DNA from: Agelaius tricolor
Taxonomy: Eukaryota; Chordata; Aves; Passeriformes; Icteridae
Direction of reading: 5' to 3'
DNA length: 64,000 nucleotides
Assembly (NCBI GenBank): GCA_023055355.1
Contig: JALJCS010000001.1
Span: 73,263,381-73,327,380 of the forward strand
Shown here: in pieces, positions 1 to 12,700 of the stretch
Layout of the letters: every line of letters starts with the position of its first letter
Position numbering within the stretch: position 1 is the first letter of the stretch
The notes under the pieces: generated by a model
What the model was told of the DNA's origin: nothing
Database searches by the model: none
Seen by the model: only the letters and a program-made list of their open reading frames with translations
Position numbers and translations under genes: made by a program

Positions 1-3000
1 ATATAATCGCATTCTCCAATTGGATTATGAGCTGCCTTGTTCATGATAATTTAATTAATTTATTCATCCTCCTTGCTTATTCTAATGATTTTTCACATGC
101 TTCCTCTTCTGCACTGACAAATGATACAATGATCAAAGAGCGTGGTGAGCCCTATTTAAACACATCTCCAGAAACCCGTGTCCTTTTTATCTTCAGATGC
201 CCGATACAATTCTTGTGGTTGTGCAGCCCTGACACTAAGTAATGTTTTTGAAGCAAATTCAGGCAAGTCTGACAACCACCATCTTATCTGACAAGAGTGG
301 AGCAGACACCACTCAGCATTGTGTATACAGATAAATTAAACATGCCTGGGACTGCTCTCAGGTGCAGAGGCCAAATGGGCAGAAATGCTGTTGAACTTGG
401 TCTCCATCTGAAATAGGGTTTGCATCTGGCCTGTGCATCAGGAGTGGTTCCTCTTGTTTCTAGCAGGCTCTGTTCTGGAGGATGTTTGCTTAGCCAAAAC
501 CATCACCATTGACCTGCTGATTTCACTGCCTGGTCAGTTGAGTTTAGGTGTCTTGGGAGGCTCCCTGTCACTTTCAGGGTATCAGGTCAGACAGAGCCCA
601 AGGACACTTCTCTCTGAGAGCTACTCTAAACATAGCCACAAACATTTCTTGTGACTCAAAACAATCCAGTTCAATGTTTTTTGCTAAAACTCCATAAATA
701 TTCACAAATATTTGCCAACTGGACCTCCATAACCAGAAGTTTTAATTAGGTTGTGGCACCCTTGGTTGGGCATTATTGAATGATTTTGTCAGCAGTGCTG
801 AGCCATGAAGTTGACTTGAAAATAACAGGAAGGCTTTTGTTTATGCTGAAACACGAACATCACTTTCCTGAGAATATTGTGCCTGAACCCTTTTGTGTTT
901 GTTTATTTGTGTTAAAATCACCAAAATTGAGGCACTGTATTATTAGATCAGCAGATGGGAGAGGAGCCCTGATAAGAGCACATTTTTGTGACGTGTATTA
1001 GAGAACAGCAATAGCGACACAGGTTTAATGACAGTGCGATAAATAAGATGGAGAGGGAAGTTGAGCACATACCGGGTGTTCATGCATAATAGAGTAGGAA
1101 TGCATTGTCTGCTGTACTTTTTCTATGCCAGTAAATTGCCTTTGGATAAAAATACCATGCTTATCTACTCTAGAGAAATACTGATGGAAAAGTAATGCCA
1201 GTGGAAGGATGTGTGCATGCAAAGAGCACCAGCTAGGCTTCTCCAAGTCTTTGCTGATCTTACTGCTCATTACTATTAAAAGTAGCTGAGAAGCAAATGG
1301 TCAGGTAATGAAGGAAAAAGGAAACCAGATTTCTTCTTCACAATTCCCATTGGCCTATGAGTGAGGCTGCAGCATTTCAGGGCCGGGACAAGTGGGGAAA
1401 CACACTGATTCCTTTTCCATAATTTACAGCTACTCCCTAATGAGGAAAAACTGGGAGAGGAATGCAGCATTTATCTTTGGTAGGCTGCATCCATTTCTCC
1501 AGCACAAAGATGCAGGCTGGAGCAGCGAATCTGGTTCCATGTTTGACACAAAACTGGATGCAATCTCCCCAGTGTTCAGGGTAGGTAGATGTTAATGGGA
1601 ACACTGGTAACAGGTGATTGGGATTTGTGGACACTGTGTTTAATATACACATTGCTGTGGAGCTGAGGGTGGTTGTGGAATAATTTTCTATCAGCATTTA
1701 TTAAAGAAATAAAGAAAGTTTCATTTGGATGAGACCTTTACTTTTGTCTTCTGTCCACCTCCAAAGTGTGTTGCAGGAAGAAGTTTGCTAGGAATAGAAT
1801 GCAGAAGATGTGGTTGTGCCCTGAGCATTTAAATGGAAGTAAAATACATTGGATAATATCCATCCACATTTCTCACATTATATGGCACCTCATTTCTTCA
1901 TAAACCCCATCTAGTTTTAGTGTGGCATGGAAATGACACAAATTGCTCCATGATTAAATGTAAAAAATGACATAGGATTAGTAATTATGAAATGAGTAAG
2001 AGTCCAGACAGTGTCCCAGTAGGACTGCTGGGTTCAAGAGTTGTCACATAAAGCTTACTGAAAGGAGTTCATTGGTACAGCTGGCCCACATTCCTAGTCT
2101 TTGATTTAATATACACATATTTTTATATGACTTTCATAGGTGCTTTTTCTTCTCTTCCATTTCCTTATCATCACAACTTTTATTTGTGGAACTTCTCAAG
2201 CACATTTCCTTCAAAAGAAAAGCATTTCTAGGAGTAGGTAAGTTCTTCTGGGTGCAGTACTGTCTATTGATCCTGATGGAGCTGTGAAGAAAAGAATAAC
2301 TGTTCTTTTAGGATGCTGGAGAGCTAGGGGAAAATACATCCTGCCTGACCATTGTTTGCTTGGAAAATCATAAATAATGCCACAGAATGGAAATAGCACT
2401 TTCTTATCCCCATGGGCCCTTCTGAGAAATAAGTGCACTGATGTCTTCAAATCATTCAGGTAAAGTATAAGGGTGCACAAGTAGTTTGTGTCTGAATGTT
2501 TGTCTACAAGTGGGGGAAGACCAGCAAGAGAAAGAGATGTTCTCAGGGAATGTCAGGGGCTCAGTTGGTGCTTAACTGTTTTGTTGTCGCTGTTGGACAT
2601 TTTCTGTGGGACAACGCTTCAGCAAGTTGTCACTTTTTATTTCTTACTGTCCCCAGAGCCTTTCATGTACAAGGCAGCCTACCTTTCCCTCCCTCTCTGA
2701 CTACCTCTGGTGCTTGTTCCACAGCATCTGAGTATCATCTGTACACACTTAATGACCAGATGTTCTCTGTTGCACTTCTTCCAAAACTAGGCTGGAGAGT
2801 GCAAAAAAATAAAGGACTCAAACTAAATCATCCAGGGATTACACTAACAGAAAATGATGCTCTTGGTATGGAAACTATTAAAGAAAACTTGATTTTGTCT
2901 TTATATACTAGGGTTCATTAACTTTCTCTCTGGTAGGGCTAATGACCTGAACAGAAGCTGTGGTTCATTAGTGATCTTTCTCTCTCTGCCTGGCAGTTGA

Positions 3001-5241
3001 ACAGAAAAAAGAAAGAGCTGGAAGGAGACATAGAGACTAAGTGAGGCAGAACAGCATCACGTGTTTTCAGGTCAGGAAGCAAATTATTTTTCTTTTCCTG
3101 TCCTTGTAATAGGAATGGTTTGATACTAACAGATTAAAATATCCTTTATGCTAGAGTTGGTTTAGTCTCCTAAAGAGGCTAAATTTACCCTCTCTTTAGC
3201 AATTTCTTGTTCTGGAGCTTCTGGGATCTGTTTCTATCTCTGGAGCCTGTAACATCTTCAGGTTTGTCCTGCCTTATGTGTGACAGCTCCAGGGGTCACT
3301 GGCAGCAGGGAGGAGCAGCAGGGAGGTTCAGGAATACCCTGGCCTGATCTGCTCTGCTGTCATGCAGCTCCTGCAGGACATACCTTGGGTACTTTGCATT
3401 GGTGCAGGATAAGGAAAGGGTGGGCAGTACTGCTGCCTGTGTATCCAGCTCAGGTGTGGTGGTGATGGAAACTAAAGTTCAGGAAGCCATTAAATGTGTT
3501 TCTGTTTTCCTGTATGGAAAAAGTCCCATTTTTTCTATGCTGCTTGTGAAAACCTCCTTTGTGGAGCTGTGATTGTCAAGGAAATCTGTTCCTCTTAAGC
3601 ATGCTGTTCTTATAGCATGAGAAAAGGTCTTTAAATTCTATTGAATTGTTATTTCATTTGAAGGGGGGAGAGAGAAGTGGGATGAAGAAAAGAAACACTG
3701 CACCCACATTGCAATGTTATATAACTTACAAAATTAAATACTAAAATATTCAGCCACTCGTATTTTCAAGGCTGTTTATTTTTCCTAAACATCATTGTTG
3801 TTATTTTTTAATGTCACAATACAATTGATTACCTCTCATCACGTGTCATGTTTGAATTCAACTTTCAGAGGAAAAGATGTGCAGTTTACTGTGACTTTAA
3901 AATGAGCATTATGAAATGTAGCATGTGAATTCTAGGCAAGTAGCCAGTGAATTACCTGTCACTGAAGGTAATTTTCTCTCTCCCTAATTTTTTTTTAATA
4001 CAGGGCTTCACTAAAATATAAATATTAAATATTTTTAAGGGAATTGTTCTTGTAATCAAATGAAAAGCAGTAGTATGTGAAATAACTAATATTTGCAGAT
4101 AGTTATTGAAACAGTAGATCTGCAAATGCAAACTGTGTGCTTTGATTTGGGCAGTTAATGCTTTCAGAAGGCTTGAGGTGAACAAAAGGATGAGTACTGG
4201 GACAAAGAGTCAGTGACAGACATTTTTTTACTTGAAAAAGGATCCTGAGTCATACATAATACTATCATATACCCACCAAAATTAGACATGGAAAAGACGT
4301 ATCAGACAAAGCAGTCTGTTCCTTTTTTAGTGCAGAACTGTTCCCTGAGTGATATTGCTGTGTCCAATCTAGATTTAAGTATTGGAAGCAATAGATCATC
4401 CCCATGGGAGACTGTGACACACTCTAGTAGTTCTCACTATTGAATTTTCTGTGATGTTCATCCTAATTTTCTCTTTGTTTAATTTCTTGCTGTTGTTCCT
4501 ACTTATATCTTTATTCTCAAGTCTTTGTTTATTTTCCTTTAATTAATTTTAACCCCACTCTGCTCATGATCTTTCCCAAATATGCCAAGTAAAAGCTTTG
4601 GCATAATTTGTCCTACAAGCTCTTTTGGGATTCAGAATGCCTGAGAGGTTGCTTACAAAGGAAGCCTTGTGGTACCTAAGGATGAGGTGATTTGCTCCAG
4701 ATGTCTAGATGAGTTAGGTCCCTGGCACCCATCTGCACCTGAGGAGGGATCAGCCTTTGAAGGGCCAAGCTGAAGTATTGAGCAATGAGTTATCCCTTAG
4801 AGCTAACCAAAAGGAGAAGCTATCCCCTAAGAGATGCTTGGCTTTATCCAACCCATCTTTTTTCTGTTCACACCAAATGCTGTTATCTGCTGCTTATAAT
4901 TTAGAGGCTATGCAGACCAGATGGAAAATAGAATTAACAATCCTATCAAAAGTCCTTGAATTATTTGTTGGTTTCTATTGCCCATCTAGAACATCAATCC
5001 CTGTTGTGGGCTGCTCCTTCTTTAGGTCATAGATTGCAGGAATGGCTCAAAAACTGATGTTCAATGCACTGGACTTGTAAAAGACAACATTAGTCTGGAT
5101 GGCTGGACAAGGACCTTCCTGGAAACCAAAGACACGAGACACTGACCTTTCTGTAAGGGTCTCATGGTGGTGGATCAGAGAGATGCGGGAAAATGTTTCC
5201 ATGATAAATTTTTACAACTGGTCTTTATACTGCAGTATGCT
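1..5241. other. Unique AT-rich non-coding stretch
   Basis: No gene, RNA gene or interspersed repeat is recognised here. Open frames are short (61-141 codons), lack convincing splice signals and have no family resemblance. Only short homopolymer runs are visible, such as T-runs near 3987 and 4224. It is read as intergenic or intronic sequence; old repeats too diverged to recognise by eye may be present. Confidence 0.6.
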
Positions 5242-5475
5242 TTAGGTTGGAAAGGATCACTATAATTCCTGTGTTCTCACCTACATGCTCAAATCAGGGC
5301 CAGCTTAGAGCACTTTCCTCAAGGCTCTGTCCTTCTCAGTTTTGACTGCCTACAAAGATGAAGCTCTTGCAGCCTCTCTGGGGAGCCAGTTACAGTGTTT
5401 GACCATCTCACAGTAAAAGAATTAATGTAGAATCAGAATTTTCTTTGCTGCAACCTGTGCCTTTGCATATCTTTG
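5242..5475 (-). mobile_element. Old CR1 LINE 3' fragment
   Basis: Read on the minus strand, this follows the 3' part of a CR1 retroposon. It has the block on a bracketed 'CACTGTAACTGGCTCCCCAGAG' type pattern, then a 'CTCTAAGCTGGCCCTG' part, and ends near 5242 with the CR1 'CCTTTCCAACCTAAAG' signature. It is well diverged and has lost the terminal octamer repeats. It is non-coding and 5'-truncated, as most CR1 copies are. It lies directly downstream, in minus-strand direction, of the LTR at 5595-6144. Confidence 0.7.
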
Positions 5476-5569
5476 TTGTTGATGGTCTTCTATTTATCTA
5501 GGTCTCATAAAAATAAAGCCATTTTATGGTATGACTTAAGGGGATTTTTATGCTCACTACATTGCTTTG

Positions 5570-5589
5570 TTAGGAGAGTGTTGTCTTAG
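5570..5589 (-). other. Possible displaced 3' end of the exon-like frame
   Basis: On the minus strand these bases continue the frame of 6145-6392 if the LTR and one copy of its 5-bp target duplication are ignored. They add six codons and reach a TAA at 5572-5570. The continuity is a reading of the sequence. Whether it was ever translated is unknown; six codons before a stop can arise by chance. Confidence 0.3.
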
Positions 5590-5594
5590 TGCCA
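5590..5594. repeat. Target-site duplication of LTR, left copy
   Basis: TGCCA lies directly before the LTR (5595-6144), and TGTCA at 6145-6149 directly after it, so four of five bases match. A 5-bp duplication fits ERVL-class integration. It defines both LTR ends together with the terminal TG...CA. Confidence 0.65.
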
Positions 5595-6144
5595 TGGTTT
5601 AGCCCCAGCCAGCAAACAAATACCATGCAGTCACTCCCCCATCAGTGGGATCAGGGAGAGAACTGAAAGGAAAAAAGCTGGAAAAACTCATGGGTTGAGA
5701 TAAAGACAGTTTAATAGGAAAAGCAAAGGCTGTGCAAGCAGGCAAAATAAAAAAAGGAATTAATTCCTCGCTTCCTATGGACAAGCAGGGCCCCATCACA
5801 TGTAATGGTGATGTGGGAAGACAAACATCATCACTACAAGTGTCCCCCCATTCCTCCTTCTGCCTCCCACTTTATACACTGAGCATGATGTCATGGTATG
5901 GAATGGCAAATGTCCCCTTGGCCAGCTGGGGACAGCTGTTCTGGCTGTGTCTCACCCACAGTCTCCTCACCAGCGTGGCATTGCAAAAAAGTAGAAAAGG
6001 CCTCGGGTCTGTGTATTCCCTGCTCAGCAATTAGAAAAGGACATCTCTGTATTAACAACCCTGTGTTCAGTGCAAATCCAAAACACAGCCCCATACCAGT
6101 CACTGTGAAGAAATTTAACTCAATGCCAACCAAACTAGCGCACA
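5595..6144 (-). mobile_element. Solo LTR, avian ERVL-like endogenous retrovirus
   Basis: This 550-bp solo LTR lies on the minus strand. It starts with TGTGCG at 6144 and ends with TAAACCA at 5595, giving TG...CA termini. The opening region carries the 'GTTAAATTTCTTCACAGTG' and 'GGGGCTGTGTTTTGGATTTG' blocks typical of a widespread bird LTR. A TATAAAG box lies at 5876-5870 and an ATTAAA polyadenylation signal at 5715-5710, followed by 'CTGTCTTTATCTCAACCCATGAG'-like U5 sequence. No internal retroviral genes or second LTR are present, so it is a product of LTR-LTR recombination. Related copies lie at 51126 and 61895. The ERVL class is inferred from family recall and duplication length. Confidence 0.85.
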
Positions 6145-6392
6145 TGTCAGTGACAATAGTGTCATAATCTTCCATGCAAGTGGAAATTTGGAACCCTGGT
6201 GTTGAAGTTCTGAAGACCTTATCACTCTGTTTCCTCTCTGTAGAAGCTGTCAGAGCGCTCCTCAAGTGCTGACTTGGCACACCCACATACACCCTCCGAC
6301 CCTTAACTTTGATTACATTGTATAGAAATTCTTCAGGCACTGTGGCTTCTCCCTGTGTATATTGAAAATAGCGGTACAGGTCTTGTTTGTCA
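6145..6392 (-). pseudogene. Exon-like coding frame interrupted by an LTR (unidentified)
   Basis: The minus strand is open from 6418 through the LTR boundary, giving 91 codons before LTR sequence begins at codon 92. Residues 9-91 are balanced and protein-like: charged, aromatic and hydrophobic residues alternate, as in DLYRYFQYTQGEATVPEEF and GRRVYVGVPSQHLRS. Upstream there is a pyrimidine-rich run ending in CAG at 6395-6393, so a splice acceptor before 6392 is plausible, and the start of the frame there would be intron-derived. With the LTR present, the frame runs on into retroviral sequence and stops at 5891. I do not recognise the protein. It could be a last coding exon, a decayed retrocopy or chance. 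Confidence 0.35.
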
Positions 6393-6399
6393 CTGACCA

Positions 6400-9283
6400 A
6401 GGACCCAGGAAAGTACAAGGAGAAAAGAACAAATCAGCAAGGAGAAGGTGCAGAAATGCCTCTAGTTTGAAGGTGAATCTCCATGTGCAGCTTACTGGCA
6501 GCACAGGGATCTTTGCCATTGTCCACAGCTCCTTGAAGGCCCATCAATCTGAGAACAGGGTGTCCTACTTTCACTGACCTTTCTCGTGTATCGTGTGACC
6601 TGCACATACTGCCTGTGTCTGGGTTGCTTCAAAGAGCTGTTGGACTGCAGCTCTCCTTCTGGTGCCTCAGAGCACCAAGTTCATTATAAGCCTGAGCAGC
6701 AGTTCCTGGTTCCAGGAGCTAGTTACACAAATGCTTTTCTTATTGGCAAAAGTGACATATATTCATAATTGAAAGGCAGAAACAGTTAGAATATTGTCTT
6801 GTGTCTCTGCTACTACAGTATTATTCATAAATAACAATAATAGGGACTGGGCTGGAGGATGGAAGGTGAGCAGGAGTCTTTTGGAACTAGCTCTAATAAG
6901 GATTAAAATGAAATGTGGTGTTGTATGATGTTATAATTGGCCAGTGCAATTACATTTTGTTTACCTTATGGTAATGGAATTTATTTTCACAGGTACACTT
7001 TGAGAATCATAAATGTTAAATGTACTGCAGAAGAGACCCTGACTGCACAGATATATTTCCCTTGGACCTCTGTGGGCTTGGGAAGAATAGGGTTACATGC
7101 AAATGACTCTTGACAGGTTATGTGGCATTGATTTGTGAAAGAGGCTGCTCTTTCATTTTCTGAGTATAATTACAGAATCTCACTGTTTTCTTTTTCTGTT
7201 ATTGATGGCTGAAGGGCTTTCATAGCTGTGAATTTCATCTCAGGAGAACTGTGATCTCTACCTTTCTAAATTGTGGTGACATGTTGCCATTGTCATTTGT
7301 ACTAACAGCTTATACAGGTGGCAAGGAATCACTGCATGAATAAGAAAAGAAATGCATCTTCATTTTATTAATGAAAGAAGAAAAGGAGCTCATCTGGCTC
7401 CAGATTTATAGCTCTGAAAACTGAGGAACTTCAGGGTAGTTTAATTCAAATGGTGGAAATTAAATTTACTTTATACTGTCCTAGCATACATATTCCCTAC
7501 AGGAAGGCTCATGTTAGTCTGTTGGTCATTAGCACCAACTAATACTAATACCAGTACTGGTAATGTGGACAATTATCTCTAGCACTTGGAGGTGTCTTTG
7601 ATCTGGAAAGGCTGAGTCCAAATATGAAGGAAGTTAAGAACTGAAATGTTAATGTAAATTTTCTATTACATGCTCTCTGCAGTTTGAAAAGTACGTGGAT
7701 TTTTGTGGATGAGAGAGAGCAAATTTTTAGTTTGGGATTTAAAAAAAATTCAGAAAAATGCTTTGTTTTCTTTCTAGCAGCATCTGAGCATGAATAACTC
7801 AGGTACTTCTGTTTTCCTTAGGCTGCTTCAGCCCAAAGATCTACCAGACTTTAGGGAGGCTGAGTGACTTGACACCTGAACTCCTTTCCCCACCAGGCAC
7901 TGACAGGAGCTGACAAGGAAAAGGTGACATGGGTACTTCAAGTTCTTGTTGCCACATCCTTCTGCAAGGCAAGAGGAAAGGCTCTTTGATAAAATCTGCA
8001 TAAAATCCTCTTTGGTAGGGGAGCACAGTAAATGTGGTAAGATAAATACAAATAAATCAATGTATGTCAAGTCAGCACCTTGCCACTGCCGGCCAAGCCC
8101 TCCTGCAGAGCTGCAGGAGCCCTTCTCCTGCTGGTTTGTCTTGTTTGCACACAGGTCACCTCACACTGTGATGTGGTACAAAGTCATCTGCGTGCCTGGG
8201 GCTGCAGTCGGCAAATCCAGCCTGGAGCTGGCTGAAGGCCAATGTGGGGCTGGGCTGAAGTCAGACCTCTGCTTGGTGACAGTTCAGGAGATGCTCATGC
8301 TGATTCTGGGCTGACAAAAATTGCACAATCCCCTGTGCATCTCTTCCCTTCTGATCCCTTGTGAGCTGAGCAAGTGGTTCCCAGAGTGAGAAAAAAATGG
8401 CAATATGTTTTGAAGAGCTCTTAAAGAGTTTTATTTTTTACATTGCTTGCAAGCTACTGCTGTGCTTATTTGCCTATCAATTCATTTTCTCTTTGCTGGT
8501 ACATTTACTCTATATTTAGAACATTTTAAGAGGACAACTAGATTGTACAGACAGAAAATCACACAGTAGGGTCTTATTTACTATACTCTAATAACTGTGT
8601 TCATAAATCCAACCTCTCTCCGGAAAACTCATATACCTGTCTTTTCTTTCTGCCCTTTGATTCCTGTCCTTGCCTCTCTCTCCGCTGACAGCAGGCAGTA
8701 GGAGTTGCACTCAGTACCTCTGAATATTATGGTCCATTTACTTAATTGTGGATGCTGATATTAAATTTAAGACATCCAAGTTTGACTCTTTTGTCTTATG
8801 TTTTTGTGGTGGTCTGTTGTTTATACAGTTACAGTGAAAGACATTTCTGTGATATTAAGATTTATGCCAGGCAGGAAAGCTGAGAGTGGATGTTTATCTG
8901 AAATGCAGTTTCCTCAGTTATCTGGGTTTTGAATGGGTCTTTTTATGTTAAAATGCACTTAGACTAGCAGGTGATGATGTATTGAAAGCCTTTGCTGAAA
9001 AATATTTTGTAGGATGTTTTTAAGGACATACATCTAATTTTAACTTTTATAATTTACACTGCAGTTTTATAAAAATTGTAATAAAATCTACATTGTATAA
9101 TTAAAAATGAAATTATATAATATAACAATATGCAATTTATTCAAATATTTATTCAATGTATTTTCAAAAAAAAATCACTACACCAATCACCTGGCATAAA
9201 GTAAAATTAAGAATTATGAAAATCAAACAGTTTTGTTGGACTCAAACTTCTTGTAACTAGAGTAAACGGTGAGGCAGAGGGAA
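6400..9283. other. Unique non-coding stretch
   Basis: No gene or repeat is recognised. The segment 9000-9180 is strongly AT-rich, with stretches of A and T and few GC pairs. A minus-strand frame at 7841-8026 is preceded by a pyrimidine-rich acceptor-like run but resembles nothing known. The 7946-8314 plus frame overlaps it and has no signature. Confidence 0.5.
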
Positions 9284-9750
9284 CTCATAGAATGGTTTGA
9301 GTTGGATTCCACAGAATGTATTGAGTTAAAGTTCATCCAGTTCCAACCTCCCTGCCATGGGCAGGGATAGCTTCCACCAGACCAGGTTGCTCAGAGCCCC
9401 ATCCAACCCTGGCCTTGAACACTTCCAGGGATGGGGCAGCCACAACTTCTTTGAGCAATTTGTTCTAGTGTCTCACCACCCTCACTATAAAGAATTTCTT
9501 CCTAACATCCAATCTAAACCTATCCTTCTTTTTAAAGCCATTTCTGCCTTGTCCTGTCACTACAGGCCCTTGCAAAAAGTCCCTCTCCTGCTCCCTTATA
9601 GCCCCTTTAGGAACTAAAAGGTGTTATAAGGTCTCTTGGAGCCTTCTCAGCTCCAGGTTGATCAACCCAACTCTCTCAGCATTTCCTCACAGGAGAGGTT
9701 CTACAGCCCTGTTGATTGTCTTAGTGGCCTCTTGTAGACTCGTTCAGTTC
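9284..9750 (-). mobile_element. CR1 LINE 3' region
   Basis: The plus strand reads from the CR1 3' end inwards: TCATAGAATGGTTTGAGTTGG, then 'CCTGCCATGGGCAGGG', 'TTGCTCAGAGCCCCATCCAA', 'CCTAACATCCAATCTAAACC', and 'CTCTCTCAGCATTTCC'. These are the well-known blocks of the CR1 3' untranslated and terminal coding region, in inverted orientation. The copy is 5'-truncated at about 9750 and is only moderately diverged. The 86-codon frame inside (9357-9617) is a repeat shadow, not a gene. Confidence 0.93.
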
Positions 9751-12700
9751 AAGATGGGCCAGACTGAAAGAACCTGAAACCAGAATTCATCATAAAGTTC
9801 TGGAACTGATCTTGAATGAGAAGTCATACACTATTTTGTAGGTAGGCTGTGAAGTGGTAGGCCCACAGCTGTTCCAAAAACTTTCTACAATTTCTCTTGT
9901 ATATGCAGGAAAAAGCTTGGACATGGAGTGGTACAGTTATTCATGGTAAATGTTGAGTATTGCCATATTTCTCAAGATTTTTTGTGATAATGTTTCTATG
10001 TATTGAAGATCAAACAGCCGTGACTCTGCTTTCTACTTGAGTAGCTCTATCTTTGTTATCCTGTCCATAAAAAAAGTGGAAAAAGCAGAGTATATCAGCC
10101 TGATGGTGTGGAGAGAAACTGGTGAAGGAGCTGGGAGTTGCTCTGTACCATCCTTTGAGAAAGCCAAAGCCAAAGCATTTGTCTTTGCCATGCAGTACTA
10201 AATGTGTAGCTGCTTTGGAGTAACTATTACGTGTGAGATGCAGCTATTCCTGAGACTCAAGAGGGATAAGGTACCTAAACCCATTGAACTAATTTGAAAA
10301 CACCAGTCTAAAAAATTGCATATTGTTTTACTATTAGCACTAGTGTAGAGAAGTATTTCTCCTAGTTTTTTTTCCTGGAATAGCGATGGTTGTTAAGCAG
10401 CTGATTTTTGCATGCTGCAGGGAGGGAAAACCATACTCTTTTATTAATATTCTGTGTATGCAAATGCACTCACTGCCATGAGAATGTTTTGATCATTCTA
10501 TTAACCAAGCAATAAATACACAAAAAAGAGGTGTGGAACTGAGGTTGTATTTTTTTCCTTACCAACCTCTAAGATAATCTGTTTCATAGGGATGTATGTA
10601 AAATGTAGGTACAACTTTCAGTATATTTCAGGTCCATCACCCGGTATTTTCCTTTGGTGGTCTCACCACACTCAGGGAGATAGATGGGTATATCAGAAAA
10701 TTATCCACACATAATTTGTCATATTTGGGCTCCAGTGACAACAGGCTCTATGCTTTGGAAGAGCCTGGGGTTAGCATGGTAAGGAAAAGAAATAACTCCT
10801 TACCCTGAGGGCTTAGTTCTTCCCATGCAGCACAGAGGGCAGCTGAAAGCTGTGTGAGGAAACTAAACTGCTGAAGCATTTTGTGTTTAACGTGGCATGA
10901 GAATACGGATGAGATGAGTTGCTCTTCCTCACTGCCAACCTTTGAACTTAAGATTGAAAGAAATCCTGATGGGATTATTTCAAAAAGTTCCCCTGAAGAA
11001 AGTGAAGAGGTTACAGAAACAAAATCTATTATCCATCATCCCGTCATTAACAAAGCAGAAGGACTGGCAGAAGAATTGTTGGCCTAAACTTGAGACGTCA
11101 GAAAATAGGTAAGAAAAATAGACTGAGGAAATATTCTCTGGGAAGGGGAAGGGATTGGATGGTGCTGCTAGCCCTCTTCATCTCTCATTTTTAGGAGTCT
11201 ATTATGTTATTTTGTAGAGTGAAGAGTGGTTGAAATGATAAATGGACTGCAGGGCTTGGCGTGCGAGCAGGCGGCCAAACCAGTGAACGTGTGCAGCAAG
11301 CTCAGCTGCAGGGAGGGATTCCTGAGTGCTGCTGGCTGGGCAGGCAGGGGTGCTGCACCCTGCAATTTAAGGAGGTGTAATTAGCTGAAACAATACAACA
11401 GTTAGCCAAGGAAATCTTTCAACACAGCGTTTTATTGTGACTACCTGTGGTCTCTGCCAGGAGTGACAGCTCACTCTGTGACACTCAGCTGCAGTGCTGG
11501 CATCCATGGCTCACTCACTCTCTCCCAGTCCATGCCATCCCTCAGCACAGGTCAGGGCATGTGCTTTGCTCCCCAGTCTGGCTCTGTGGGCCCCTTTACC
11601 ACGTCATAGACACCCACTAACCCCCAGAAAGGCCAGAAGATTGTTGCATCCCATACTGTGTTTAAATGACAAGAGACCGTAGGTCAAAGGGGAAAAATAT
11701 TGCAGATGAAAAGAATAGGCTGGATTAGACAGAAAAGGTGCATAATACTAATTTCAGAAAGGTCTCTGCAGGTGTGAGGGCTCTGCTGATACCACCCCTG
11801 GAGAAACCAGCTGGGGTAGAAGGACTCCTCCTTCAGGGCCATCCCCTTCTACCTGGCAAGCCAGACCAGCTGCCAATTCAGCTGCAGACTTGGAGCAGGA
11901 ATTGAGAGCAGCAGATGTTGCAGCCTGCTGAAAACTTGCTGGTGGCTGAGAGTTTGAACTCCTAGAGAAGAACTCTTGCAGAGACAGCCACTGGCTGACT
12001 GCAGGATTGCAGCATGCCATAATTTTGGATGATTTCAGTGTTTTACTGTGAAATTTCCTCATGGAGGAAAATGTATCAGGATCTTCCTAGCACTCTGTAA
12101 AACCACACAATCAAAGTTGGTCCTGCCTCTCCACTACCTTGCTGGATTCTTGCTGAAGTGCTGCAGTGTTGTTGGTAGTGGCTTTGTCCTGTGCCATTTT
12201 TGGAAAAGTGATGGGACTTTTTATATGTGTAGTTAGATTGGAGTCCATTTGATCTCTAAGCAAAGGAGAGAGAAAATTCTATTTTGTGAGCATGTTCTGT
12301 TCAGGGAGAAGGGAGGGAATATATTTTTTTAAAAATAGGAAGAAGAGAAAGGAAAGGAAAGAGAATATTATCTGGCTTTTTTACTTTTATCCTGACACAA
12401 TCATGTTCCATAAGCCCTTAGATATGAAATAAAACACGCTCAGTTTACTCTTGCTTTAGGCCCATATTCTGTCCAAATAAATCTCACAGAATGTGAAACC
12501 ACAAAAACTCCACTGTGTCACACCAGAGGCTCAGCTGCTCCAGCACTACCCTTTAACATTTCCCCATTATAGCTTATAGAAAGGTTTCTTATCCACACAG
12601 TGGGTTTCAACAATGGGATAATTCTGTTTTCCATTTTACCCTCTGCCTTGTGCTGCTAATTTTTAATAGTCTCTTTGTCATTCTGGCCACTGCTGAAGAT

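Noticed and set aside
7841..8026. Minus-strand frame after a strong acceptor-like pyrimidine run
   Set aside because: The encoded peptide has no recognisable domain, no matching donor was found upstream, and one good acceptor-like run is expected by chance in this much sequence.
9000..9180. AT-rich block as a replication origin or matrix attachment site
   Set aside because: High AT content alone is common in this window and no further signal supports such a role.
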